Assembly: GCA_038135065.1 (NCBI GenBank) | Contig: JAYPWI010000020.1 | Span: 6,744 to 70,743, forward strand | Reading direction: 5' to 3' | DNA length: 64,000 nt | Origin: JAYPWI01 sp038135065 | GTDB taxonomy: Bacteria > Actinomycetota > Acidimicrobiia > Acidimicrobiales > Poriferisodalaceae | Part shown: piece by piece, positions 9,327 through 17,569 of the stretch | Layout: each line of letters begins with the position of its first letter | How positions within the stretch are numbered: the first letter of the stretch is position 1 | The notes under the pieces: model-generated | What the model saw: only the letters and a program-made list of their open reading frames with translations | Database searches by the model: none | What the model was told of the DNA's origin: nothing | Translations under genes and position numbers: made by a program

Positions 9327-9692
9327 TCACACCCACCGCAGAACCCGCTTGCGCCAGGCATAGGCCAGACCCAGAGCAAGAATGAAGATGAAGATGGCCA
9401 TCTCGACCAGACCGAAGACGCCGTACGCCTCGAGTCGGGTGGCCCACGGGAAGATGAACACGGCTTCCACGTCGAAGAGCACGAAGAGCACAGCGAAGAC
9501 GTAGTAACGGATCTGGCTCTGCGCCCAGTCGCCGCCCACCGGGTCCACACCGCTCTCGTAGGCGATCAGCTTCTGAGGGGTCGGTCGCTGTGGCCGAAGG
9601 ATACGAGCGATGGTCAACATCGCTCCCGCCATGGCGATGGCGGCGCCTCCGAAGATGGCGACGGTCAGATAGCTGCGAAGAAGTTCTGACAC
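9327..9692 (-). CDS. nuoA: NADH-quinone oxidoreductase subunit A (second complex I)
   Basis: Small membrane subunit, 121 residues and three helices. Family motifs are YESGVDPVGGDW and the FVLFDVEAVFIFPWA segment in helix 2. The start is GTG at 9692. It is the first gene of the second nuo cluster, so a promoter or an internal control region is likely in the 134 bases between it and the upstream nuoN stop at 9827. Confidence 0.94.
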   Translation of the reverse strand: MSELLRSYLTVAIFGGAAIAMAGAMLTIARILRPQRPTPQKLIAYESGVDPVGGDWAQSQIRYYVFAVLFVLFDVEAVFIFPWATRLEAYGVFGLVEMAIFIFILALGLAYAWRKRVLRWV

Positions 9693-9705
9693 AAGTTGCG
9701 AGGCT

Positions 9706-9721
9706 AGTGAAGCGATTCACG
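9706..9721. promoter_or_regulatory. Candidate Rex operator upstream of the second nuo cluster
   Basis: The sequence GTGAAGCGATTCAC (9707-9720) is a palindrome with arms GTGAA and TTCAC and a 4-base spacer. This matches the core and spacing of the Streptomyces Rex operator (TGTGAA-N4-TTCACA), but the outermost base of each arm differs. It lies about 15 bases before the nuoA start. A rex gene is in this window. The assignment is inference from sequence likeness. Confidence 0.45.
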
Positions 9722-9826
9722 AAGCGCCAAAACCCTCTCCGGTGCCTCTCTCCGCGGGTTTGGGGCCAGACGCACGGTACCGCGAAAGCCGGGAGGATGA
9801 CATGATCACCGTCGAAGAACAGAAGG

Positions 9827-11317
9827 TCAGGATCCGAGGAGCAGCACGGGCACCGCATCCCGGCTGAACTCGACGAGCCACTGGGGCAGCACACCAACGG
9901 CCACCGTGAACCCGACAGCCCCTAGAACCACGATCCCGGTAGTCCAGGTCACCGTGGGGGTCGGCCCGCCGTCGTCGGTGTCGCTGACATACATCGCCAT
10001 CACGATGCGCAAGTACATGAACGCCCCGATCACCGCGGTGAACATGGCGAGCCCGGCCAGGAGGTAGTTCTCGACGCCGACTGCGGCCGCGATGACCTGG
10101 AACTTGGCGACGAAGCCCGACGTCAACGGCACACCGGCCTGGGCCAGGAGCACGACGGTGAAGGCGAACGCCAGCTTGGGTCTGGTCCGACCCATCCCCC
10201 CGTACCGGGAGATGTCATGCCCGTCGGACCAACCCATGATGCCCACGATGGCGAAACTGCCGATGACCATCAGGGTGTATGCGAACAGGTAGAACAGGGC
10301 GGCCGCAGTCCCCTCGTCGTTAGCCGCCTGGACGCCCAGCAGGACGTAGCCCGCGTGGCCAATGGAACTGAAGGCCAACATGCGCTTGACGTCGTTTTGC
10401 AGCACGGCCATCACCGAACCCACGACGAGCGTTACTGCAGCCAAGCCGGCGACGATCGGAGTCCACTGGACGTCATAGGAACCGAATGCCGCGAAGAAGA
10501 TCCGGAGCAGGGCGGCGAATCCGGCCGCCTTGGCCACCGACGCCATGTAGCCCGTGACGGGGCTCGGCGCCCCCTGGTACACGTCGGGGGCCCAGAAGTG
10601 GAAGGGCGCTGCGGCAACCTTGAAGGCCAGTCCGACCATCAACAGCGCCATGCCAGCCAGGAGCAGCTGCTCGCTCTCGAAGAGGTGCTGTTCGAGGTAG
10701 TCCCGGGCATGGGCCAGGTTGGTCGAGCCCGTCGCACCGTAGACCAAGGCGATGCCGTACAGCAGGAAGGCCGAGCTGAAGGCACCGAGAACGAAGTACT
10801 TCATCGCCGACTCGCGGGCTTCGCTGCGACGCGCATGCATGGCGATCAGGACGTAGAGGGCAATGGACAGCGACTCGAGCCCGAGGAACAGGACGATGAG
10901 GTCGTTGGCCGACGCCATCACGATGGCTCCTGCGGATGCCGCCATCAGCAGGGCGTGGAATTCGGGACCGTCGAGGCCTTCCCGTTCGATGTAAGCGTGG
11001 GCCAGCAACCCGACCGCCACCAACGCCACGCCGACCAGCACGGTGAAGAAGAGGCTGAAACCGTCGACCCCGAATGCCCCGGCCAGGGTGGAACTGGGCC
11101 CTTGCTCTCTGACGTCGCTCCAGAGCATCAGTCCGAGCACCACGGTGACTGTGCCGGCAACGGCCGTGGTGGCCGTCCCGAACCATCGCGGAACTGACCG
11201 AGGTGACATGGAAGTGACCAGCAGGAGCGCGAGAGCTGCCCCGAGCAGGACCATCTGAGGGGTGAGAGCCCACCAGTCAACCGAGGGTGCTGTGAAGGCC
11301 TGCGCCACGACCGACAT
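9827..11317 (-). CDS. nuoN: NADH-quinone oxidoreductase subunit N (14-subunit complex I)
   Basis: Antiporter-like membrane subunit, about 496 residues with 14 helices. FKVAAAPFHFWAPDVYQGAP is the NuoN version of the antiporter signature. ATG at 11317 overlaps the nuoM stop by one base; a GTG one codon upstream is an alternative. It closes the complete nuoA-N set and is followed by 134 bases before the second nuoA. Confidence 0.95.
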   Translation of the reverse strand: MSVVAQAFTAPSVDWWALTPQMVLLGAALALLLVTSMSPRSVPRWFGTATTAVAGTVTVVLGLMLWSDVREQGPSSTLAGAFGVDGFSLFFTVLVGVALVAVGLLAHAYIEREGLDGPEFHALLMAASAGAIVMASANDLIVLFLGLESLSIALYVLIAMHARRSEARESAMKYFVLGAFSSAFLLYGIALVYGATGSTNLAHARDYLEQHLFESEQLLLAGMALLMVGLAFKVAAAPFHFWAPDVYQGAPSPVTGYMASVAKAAGFAALLRIFFAAFGSYDVQWTPIVAGLAAVTLVVGSVMAVLQNDVKRMLAFSSIGHAGYVLLGVQAANDEGTAAALFYLFAYTLMVIGSFAIVGIMGWSDGHDISRYGGMGRTRPKLAFAFTVVLLAQAGVPLTSGFVAKFQVIAAAVGVENYLLAGLAMFTAVIGAFMYLRIVMAMYVSDTDDGGPTPTVTWTTGIVVLGAVGFTVAVGVLPQWLVEFSRDAVPVLLLGS

Positions 11318-12969
11318 CACTCGCCCTCCCCGTGCTCGTCGCCCGAGTCATGGTGCTCGTCGCCCGAGTCATGGTGCTCGTCGCCCGAGTCATGGTGCTC
11401 GTCGCCCGAGTCATGGTGCTCCACCATGACCGGTGCGGCGGGGTCGGGACGCTGGTAGTCACTGTGGGCCTCGACGTGACCGATCAGTCGATCGACGGCC
11501 GGTTCGATCCGCTCCAGTAGCGGCTTGGGATAGATGCCCAGAAACACGATGCCCGCCAGGAATGGGGCCAGGACGAGCACCTCGCGCAGGTGGATGTCGG
11601 GTGTCGCAGTGTCTTCGGCCGTTGGCTCGCCGTGGAAGACCCGTTGATAGGCCCACAGGAGGTACAAGGCAGCGAGGATGACCCCGGTCGCCGCGATCAC
11701 CGTCCACCACCGCCGAGTGTGGAACGAGCCGATGAGGATCAGGAATTCGCCGACGAAACCGTTGAGCCCCGGCACCCCGATGGAGCTCAGCATGACGACG
11801 GTGAACACCGCAGCAAAGCGGGGAGCAGCAGTCTGGAGCCCCTTCAACTCGGCGATCTGGCGGGTCTTTCGCCGCTCGTAGATCATCCCGACCAAGAGGA
11901 ACAGAGCTCCGGTCGACAGCCCGTGGTTGACCATCTGCAGGACTCCACCACCGATGCTCTCGGGGGTGAATGCGAACAGTCCGAGCACGATGAACCCCAT
12001 ATGGGCCACGGACGAGTAGGCGACCAGGCGTTTGAGGTCCTTCTGCATGGTGGCCACGATCGCCCCGTAGATCACACCGATGACCCCCAGGGTGACCAGG
12101 GTCGGACCCAGCCAGACCGACGCTTCGGGGAACAGGTACAGCCCGAAGCGAAGCAGCCCGTAGGTGCCGAGCTTGAGCATGACGGCGGCCAGCACCACCG
12201 AACCCGCAGTGGGCGCCTGGGTGTGGGCATCGGGCAGCCAGGTGTGCACGGGAACCACCGGCACCTTGATCACGAAAGCCAGCGCAAAGGCGGCGAAGCA
12301 CCAGCGGGCCGTGGTCGTGGTCAGGGCTTGGCGCTCGGCCAGGGCCACCACGTCGAAGGTGAGGTCGTGCCCTCCGCCCGAGCTCAGGACGGCAACACTG
12401 ACGATGGCCACCAACATGAGGCCTGATCCGGCCATCGTGTACAGGAAGAACTTGGTGGCTGCGTAGCGACGGTCGTCGTACCCCCAGCCGCCGATGAGCA
12501 TGTACATCGGGACCAGGACGATCTCGAACATCACGAAGAAGAGGAAGAGATCGAGCGATACGAATGCCCCGAAGGAGCCGGCCTGGAGCATGAGCAGCCA
12601 GGCCGTGTAGGGCTTGGGGTCGTGATGAGGATCCACCCCCAGCAACACGATCGGGGTGATGAGACCAGTCAGCACGACCAGCCAGAGGGAGATGCCGTCC
12701 ACCCCAACATGCCAGGAGATCCCCAGATCGGGAATCCACGACTGCAGCGACTCGAACTGGAAGCCCGGATCGGCTGCGTCGAAGGACACCATCAGGTACA
12801 GCGACATCGCACCAGCTGCCGCAGCGAACATGGCGCCAACCGGGCGGGCCAGATCGGAGCGGGACTTCGGCAACAGGGCCACGACGATGGCCCCCACTGC
12901 CGGAATGGCGATCAAATAGTTGAGCAAGGGAAAGCTGCTGGCCCCCTCAGTTGCGGCAAGGACGTCCAT
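11317..12969 (-). CDS. nuoM: NADH-quinone oxidoreductase subunit M (14-subunit complex I), His/Asp repeat tail
   Basis: Proton-translocating antiporter-like subunit, about 550 residues from the ATG at 12969, which overlaps the nuoL stop by one base. The signature KVPVVPVHTWLPDAHTQAPT is present. After the last helix the protein ends in a hydrophilic tail in which the heptapeptide HHDSGDE is repeated four times, followed by HGEGE. The tail is absent from the other NuoM of this window and is not a known part of NuoM. Confidence 0.95.
   Translation of the reverse strand: MDVLAATEGASSFPLLNYLIAIPAVGAIVVALLPKSRSDLARPVGAMFAAAAGAMSLYLMVSFDAADPGFQFESLQSWIPDLGISWHVGVDGISLWLVVLTGLITPIVLLGVDPHHDPKPYTAWLLMLQAGSFGAFVSLDLFLFFVMFEIVLVPMYMLIGGWGYDDRRYAATKFFLYTMAGSGLMLVAIVSVAVLSSGGGHDLTFDVVALAERQALTTTTARWCFAAFALAFVIKVPVVPVHTWLPDAHTQAPTAGSVVLAAVMLKLGTYGLLRFGLYLFPEASVWLGPTLVTLGVIGVIYGAIVATMQKDLKRLVAYSSVAHMGFIVLGLFAFTPESIGGGVLQMVNHGLSTGALFLLVGMIYERRKTRQIAELKGLQTAAPRFAAVFTVVMLSSIGVPGLNGFVGEFLILIGSFHTRRWWTVIAATGVILAALYLLWAYQRVFHGEPTAEDTATPDIHLREVLVLAPFLAGIVFLGIYPKPLLERIEPAVDRLIGHVEAHSDYQRPDPAAPVMVEHHDSGDEHHDSGDEHHDSGDEHHDSGDEHGEGE
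11332..11421. repeat. Four perfect 21-bp tandem repeats at the 3' end of nuoM
   Basis: The unit gtgctcgtcgcccgagtcat plus g occurs four times without any change (11332-11352, 11353-11373, 11374-11394, 11395-11415), followed by six bases of a fifth. It encodes HHDSGDE on the minus strand. Lack of synonymous differences points to recent expansion or ongoing homogenisation. Confidence 0.93.
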
Positions 12970-14843
12970 CACATCGCCACCCTGGTCACGAACCACACGA
13001 TCAGACCCACTGCGCCGATCGCCACCCCGATGGCGTAGTTCCGCAGTAGGCCGGACTGGGCCGGTCGGATGAGTTCGCCGAACCGTTGGACCAACCAGCC
13101 CACCCCGTTGACGGCCCCGTCCACGACGGTGGCGTCAGTGTCGGCCGTGGCCTGGAAGGCTCGGGTGCCCGGCCCACCGGCTACCCGGGCAAATGTGGCG
13201 TCGACGTACATCGCGTTCTCTAGGAAGGTCGGTTCGAGCCGCTCACTGCTGACGCGGCCCTTCAGCCACACCATGACGGCGAAGCCGATACCCACCGCAC
13301 CGGCCCCAACGGCAATGACGGCCAGGGTGACCTTGGTCGCCGTACCGGAGGTGAAGTGGTGGGGGTGAGCGAAGATCGGCTCGAGGAAGTGCTCGAGGAA
13401 CAGCCAGTCGCTCACCAGGGGCAGGTTGATGACCCCGCCCGCGATCGACGCACCGGCTAGGAGCACCAAGGGGAGGGTCATGGTCCAACTCGACTCGTGG
13501 GGATGTACCCCATCGTCCCAGCGCTGCTGACCGAAGAACACGAGGAACACCTGGCGGCTCATGTAGTACGCGGTGAGCAAGGCGGTCACCAACCCGACCA
13601 GCCACAGCAGCCAGCCGATGTCGGGTTGCTCCCAGGCGGCCAGCAGGATTTCGTCCTTCGACCAGAAGCCCGAGAATGGCGGCACTCCGGCGATGGCCAG
13701 CCAGCCCACGATGAACGTGAGACCGGTGATGGGCATCAAGGCCCGCAGGGCGCCCATCTTTCGCATGTCCTGCTCGTCGTGCATCCCGTGGATCACCGAA
13801 CCCGACCCCAGGAACAGCAACCCTTTGAAGAAGGCGTGGGTGACCATGTGGAAGATGGCGGCCACATACGCCCCCGACCCGATGGCCAGGAACATGTAGC
13901 CCAACTGGCTCACCGTGGAGTAGGCCAACACCTTTTTGATGTCGTGCTGGGCCACCGCGCACAAGGCTGCAAACAAGGCGGTCGCCGCCCCGACGATGGC
14001 GATGACCAACAGGGCGTCGTCGGTGAGCACCGAGTTCATCCGGACCAGCAGGTAGACACCAGAGGTGACCATGGTCGCAGCGTGCACCATGGCCGACACC
14101 GGAGTCGGACCTTCCATGGCATCGGGGAGCCACACGTACAGGGGCAGCTGAGCCGACTTACCGGCTGCCGCAACCAAGAGAAGCAACGACACTGCCGTGC
14201 CGGTAGTGGCAGCCATGGCCGGTGACGCTGCGATCTCGGTGTAGGTGACGGTACCGAGAGTGGTCCAGATCAGGAAGGTGGCCACCATGAAGCCCCAGTC
14301 ACCAACCCGGTTGGTGACGAACGCTTTCTTGCCCGCCGTCGCTGCACTGTCCCGGGTGTGCCAGAACGAGATCAGGAAATACGAGCAGGCGCCCACGCCC
14401 TCCCACCCCAGGAAGGTGACGACGAGGTTGTTCCCGAACACGAGCATCAGCATCGAGAACAGGAAGAGGTTCAGATAGACGAAGAATTTGGAGAACCTGG
14501 GATCCCCGTGCATGTACCCGATGGAGTACAGGTGGATGAGCGTGCCGACGCCGGTAACGAAGAGCCCCATGGTGATCGACAGAGAGTCGACCAAGAACCC
14601 GGCTTCCACCTCGAGCGACCCGACAGGCAACCATTCGAACAGGACCTGAGTGAACGCGCGATCACCGTGAGCGTCGAGGCCCAGCAGGCCAGCGAACACG
14701 ACGAGGGTGGCTCCGAACGAGCCAGCCGAAGCCGCAGTGGCCAGCCAGCCGGCTCTGGGCTCACCCAGCCGCCGACCACCGATCAGCAGCGCCACGAATC
14801 CCAGGAGCGGAAGGGCGGGGATCAGCCAAACAAGTTCGAGCAC
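12969..14843 (-). CDS. nuoL: NADH-quinone oxidoreductase subunit L (14-subunit complex I)
   Basis: Distal antiporter-like subunit with 624 residues, the usual NuoL length, including the C-terminal lateral helix region. The signature LPLYVWLPDAMEGPTPVSAM and the helix V glutamate region (FLGWEGVGACSYFLI) are intact. The start is GTG at 14843, four bases after the nuoK stop. Confidence 0.95.
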   Translation of the reverse strand: MLELVWLIPALPLLGFVALLIGGRRLGEPRAGWLATAASAGSFGATLVVFAGLLGLDAHGDRAFTQVLFEWLPVGSLEVEAGFLVDSLSITMGLFVTGVGTLIHLYSIGYMHGDPRFSKFFVYLNLFLFSMLMLVFGNNLVVTFLGWEGVGACSYFLISFWHTRDSAATAGKKAFVTNRVGDWGFMVATFLIWTTLGTVTYTEIAASPAMAATTGTAVSLLLLVAAAGKSAQLPLYVWLPDAMEGPTPVSAMVHAATMVTSGVYLLVRMNSVLTDDALLVIAIVGAATALFAALCAVAQHDIKKVLAYSTVSQLGYMFLAIGSGAYVAAIFHMVTHAFFKGLLFLGSGSVIHGMHDEQDMRKMGALRALMPITGLTFIVGWLAIAGVPPFSGFWSKDEILLAAWEQPDIGWLLWLVGLVTALLTAYYMSRQVFLVFFGQQRWDDGVHPHESSWTMTLPLVLLAGASIAGGVINLPLVSDWLFLEHFLEPIFAHPHHFTSGTATKVTLAVIAVGAGAVGIGFAVMVWLKGRVSSERLEPTFLENAMYVDATFARVAGGPGTRAFQATADTDATVVDGAVNGVGWLVQRFGELIRPAQSGLLRNYAIGVAIGAVGLIVWFVTRVAM

Positions 14844-14847
14844 CCCA

Positions 14848-15156
14848 TCACCCCTTCAACGACGCCAGATCATCGGCGGTGGCCCCAGGACGGCGCCGGA
14901 GGATGGCTACGACCAGACCGAGTCCCACGACGACCTCGGCAGCAGCCACCACGAGTACGAAGAACACCACGGTCTGACCACCGATGTCCCCCAGCGCGCG
15001 GGAGAACGCCACGAAGCTCAAGTTCACGCCGTTGAGCATCAACTCGACGCACATCAGCATCACCAAGGGGTTGCGGCGGACCAACAGGCCCACGCCACCG
15101 ATGATGAACAGGGCCGCCCCGAGCACCAGGTACCAGCCCGTCGTCACCTCAGGCAC
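14848..15156 (-). CDS. nuoK: NADH-quinone oxidoreductase subunit K (14-subunit complex I)
   Basis: Three-helix membrane subunit of 102 residues. Conserved glutamates occur in MCVELMLNGVN and AAAEVVVGLGL. The start is GTG at 15156. It lies between nuoJ and nuoL in standard order. Confidence 0.95.
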   Translation of the reverse strand: MPEVTTGWYLVLGAALFIIGGVGLLVRRNPLVMLMCVELMLNGVNLSFVAFSRALGDIGGQTVVFFVLVVAAAEVVVGLGLVVAILRRRPGATADDLASLKG

Positions 15157-15177
15157 GCTGCTCTCCCTTCCACCCCA

Positions 15178-15705
15178 TCACTGTTCGACCCGCTTGGGTT
15201 TCCGGGCCAACACGACCGCACCGATCACGGCCACCACCAACAGCAGGGAGGTCAACTCGAAGGCGTAGACGTAGTCCGAGAACAAGGAGCGGGCAAGGAG
15301 ACGCACATCGGGTGTCGTCCCGTCGATTGCTCCTCCGACCGCAGCCTCACCCGTCACCGGATGATCGACCGCTCGGGCCAAGGCCACCACGACCACCAGC
15401 GATCCCGCCCCGAAGACAACGGCCGCCCACTTCTGTATCGGCATGGCATCGAGCTCGAGACTCTGTGCCCGATCGACGCCCAACAACATGATCACGAAGA
15501 GAAACAGGACCACGATGGCCCCGGCATAGACGATGACCTGAACGGCGGCCAGGAAATGCGCTTCCTGGGCGACGAACAACACGGCGATGCCGAAGAGCGT
15601 CATCACCAGCATCAAGGCCGAGTGGACGGGGTTACGGGCCAACACGACGCCGAGGGCTCCGACCAGACAGACGGCGGCTGAGACGACGAAAACGGACAGG
15701 TCCAT
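15178..15705 (-). CDS. nuoJ: NADH-quinone oxidoreductase subunit J (14-subunit complex I)
   Basis: Five-helix membrane subunit, about 175 residues from the ATG at 15705, with a GTG one codon upstream as an alternative. The conserved helix-3 stretch VIVYAGAIVVLFLFVIML is present. A hydrophilic loop of about 25 residues lies before the last helix. Confidence 0.94.
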   Translation of the reverse strand: MDLSVFVVSAAVCLVGALGVVLARNPVHSALMLVMTLFGIAVLFVAQEAHFLAAVQVIVYAGAIVVLFLFVIMLLGVDRAQSLELDAMPIQKWAAVVFGAGSLVVVVALARAVDHPVTGEAAVGGAIDGTTPDVRLLARSLFSDYVYAFELTSLLLVVAVIGAVVLARKPKRVEQ

Positions 15706-15707
15706 CA

Positions 15708-16370
15708 CTAGTGATGTCCTCCGTGATCGTCATGCCCGTGGTGATCGTCGTGATCCGGATCGTCGATCTCTTCGACAGGCTCCGGAGCGTGCTGGCCCAT
15801 CTCTGGAGGTCGCACCCCGTAGCCCAACTCGCCACTCCATCCGACCCGGTTCTCGAAGTCGGGATTACCGGCCGGTGCGGTGGCTCTCATCCACCCCGAA
15901 GTATTGGCGTCGTCGCCCTCGTGCCACAGCTCCCACGGCATCTGCTGCGGCCGTCCGTCATCACCGACCACCAATTCGGCCTTGGTGTAGATCGCGTCCT
16001 GTCGATTCGAGAAGCTGAACTCGAACAGCTTCGACTCGGTGATCGCCTCCGTCGGACAGGCCTCCACGCACAGATCGCAATGAATACAGCGGAGGTAGTT
16101 GATCTCGTAGACGAAGCCGTACCGCTCTCCAGGTGAAATTGGAGCGTCCTCTGGGTTGTCGGCCCCTCGCACGTAGATGCACTTGGCCGGACACACCCCG
16201 GCGCACAGCTCGCAGCCGATGCACTTCTCCATGCCGTCCTCGTAGCGGTTGAGGACGTGACGCCCGTGGAAGCGCTCGGGCTTCGGGCGCTTCTCCTTGG
16301 GGTATTCGGTGGTGACCCGCTCGTCGAACAGCTTGTTGAAGGTGATCCGGAACCCGTCGAGATATCCCAT
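15708..16370 (-). CDS. nuoI: NADH-quinone oxidoreductase subunit I with His/Asp-rich tail (14-subunit complex I)
   Basis: Carries clusters N6a and N6b. The motifs are CIGCELCAGVCPAKC and CIHCDLCVEACP. At 220 residues it is longer than the paralogue at 5352-5891. The extra C-terminal part of about 50 residues ends in a run rich in aspartate, glycine and histidine (DPDHDDHHGHDDHGGHH). Because NuoI is peripheral, this tail must lie on the cytoplasmic side. ATG at 16370 overlaps the nuoH stop. Confidence 0.95.
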   Translation of the reverse strand: MGYLDGFRITFNKLFDERVTTEYPKEKRPKPERFHGRHVLNRYEDGMEKCIGCELCAGVCPAKCIYVRGADNPEDAPISPGERYGFVYEINYLRCIHCDLCVEACPTEAITESKLFEFSFSNRQDAIYTKAELVVGDDGRPQQMPWELWHEGDDANTSGWMRATAPAGNPDFENRVGWSGELGYGVRPPEMGQHAPEPVEEIDDPDHDDHHGHDDHGGHH

Positions 16371-17569
16371 CAGGCCTCCTCGAGTTCTCGTTGGTACGCC
16401 CGGTCACCGGCCCGTAGGGCGGCAATCAGCAAGGTCACCCCGACGAGGGCTCCGATCACCACAGCACCGAACACGATGACCGGATTCCATCCGTAGGTGA
16501 TCCGCAGCTCCTTCGCGCTGACGAACAGCAGCCAGAACAGGATCAGTGGGATGAGCACCTTCCAACCCAGGTGCATGAGTTGGTCGTATCGCAGCCGGGG
16601 CAGGGTGGCCCGGAACCAGACGAAGATGAACAAGAAGACCAGCACCTTGGCCACGAACCACACGGTGGGCCACAGCCAGGTGAGCCCAAAGAAGATCGGA
16701 CCGGACGGGCCGCCGAAGAACAGGCTCACCATGATGGCCGACATGGTGATGACGTTCATGAACTCGGCGAGGAAGAACAGGGCGAACCGAATCGAGCTGT
16801 ACTCGGTGTGGAACCCACCGACCAGTTCCTGTTCTGCCTCGACGAGATCGAAGGGAGGTCGGTTGAGCTCGGCGGTGGCTGCGATGAGGAACACCACGAA
16901 GGGGACAACACCGGAGGAGACCACGAACCACGTGTCGAGACCCCCAGCTTGGGCGGCCACGATGCCGTGGGTCGACAAGGTGCCGGCCATGATCACCACG
17001 ACCACGACCGCCATGCCGAGAGCGGCTTCGTAGGAGATGGCCTGGGCCGATGCCCGGACCGAGCCGATGAGGGGGTACTTCGACCCCGACGCCCAACCAG
17101 CCAGCATCACCCCGTACACGGCGATGGACGACATGGCCAGCAGGAGCAGGATGCCGATCGGTGGATCGGCCACCTGGAGGAAGGTCTCCTTACCGAAGAT
17201 GGTGACCGTGCCCGTCTGCCCTTCGACGTCGGCGAACACACCACCGACAGGGACCACGGCGAACGAAAGAAACGCGGTGACTGCGCTGATGTACGGAGCA
17301 AGGCGGAAGACGAGGGGGTCGGCATTCTCGGGTCGGAGGTCTTCCTTGAAGAAGAACTTCACCCCGTCGGCGAAGGTCTGCAACAGGCCCCACGGACCGG
17401 CCACGTTGGGGCCGATCCGGTTCTGCATGTCGCCGATGAGCTTCCGCTCGAACCACACCATGAACATGGTGGCCACCAACAAGAGAGCGAAGGCCACGAG
17501 GACCTTGAGGCCCATGATGCCGACATCGCCCCAGTCGACACCGTCGACGAAGAGCGGATCGCCGCTCAT
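16370..17569 (-). CDS. nuoH: NADH-quinone oxidoreductase subunit H (14-subunit complex I)
   Basis: Membrane subunit forming the quinone channel, 399 residues, longer than the other NuoH by N-terminal and C-terminal extensions. Conserved segments are MQNRIGPNVAGPWGLLQTFA and FDLVEAEQELVGG. ATG at 17569 overlaps the nuoG stop by four bases. Confidence 0.95.
   Translation of the reverse strand: MSGDPLFVDGVDWGDVGIMGLKVLVAFALLLVATMFMVWFERKLIGDMQNRIGPNVAGPWGLLQTFADGVKFFFKEDLRPENADPLVFRLAPYISAVTAFLSFAVVPVGGVFADVEGQTGTVTIFGKETFLQVADPPIGILLLLAMSSIAVYGVMLAGWASGSKYPLIGSVRASAQAISYEAALGMAVVVVVIMAGTLSTHGIVAAQAGGLDTWFVVSSGVVPFVVFLIAATAELNRPPFDLVEAEQELVGGFHTEYSSIRFALFFLAEFMNVITMSAIMVSLFFGGPSGPIFFGLTWLWPTVWFVAKVLVFLFIFVWFRATLPRLRYDQLMHLGWKVLIPLILFWLLFVSAKELRITYGWNPVIVFGAVVIGALVGVTLLIAALRAGDRAYQRELEEA

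Noticed and set aside
11332..11421. Tandem repeats as a possible CRISPR array
   Set aside because: The units are adjacent without spacers, are 21 bases long, and encode the end of NuoM in frame.
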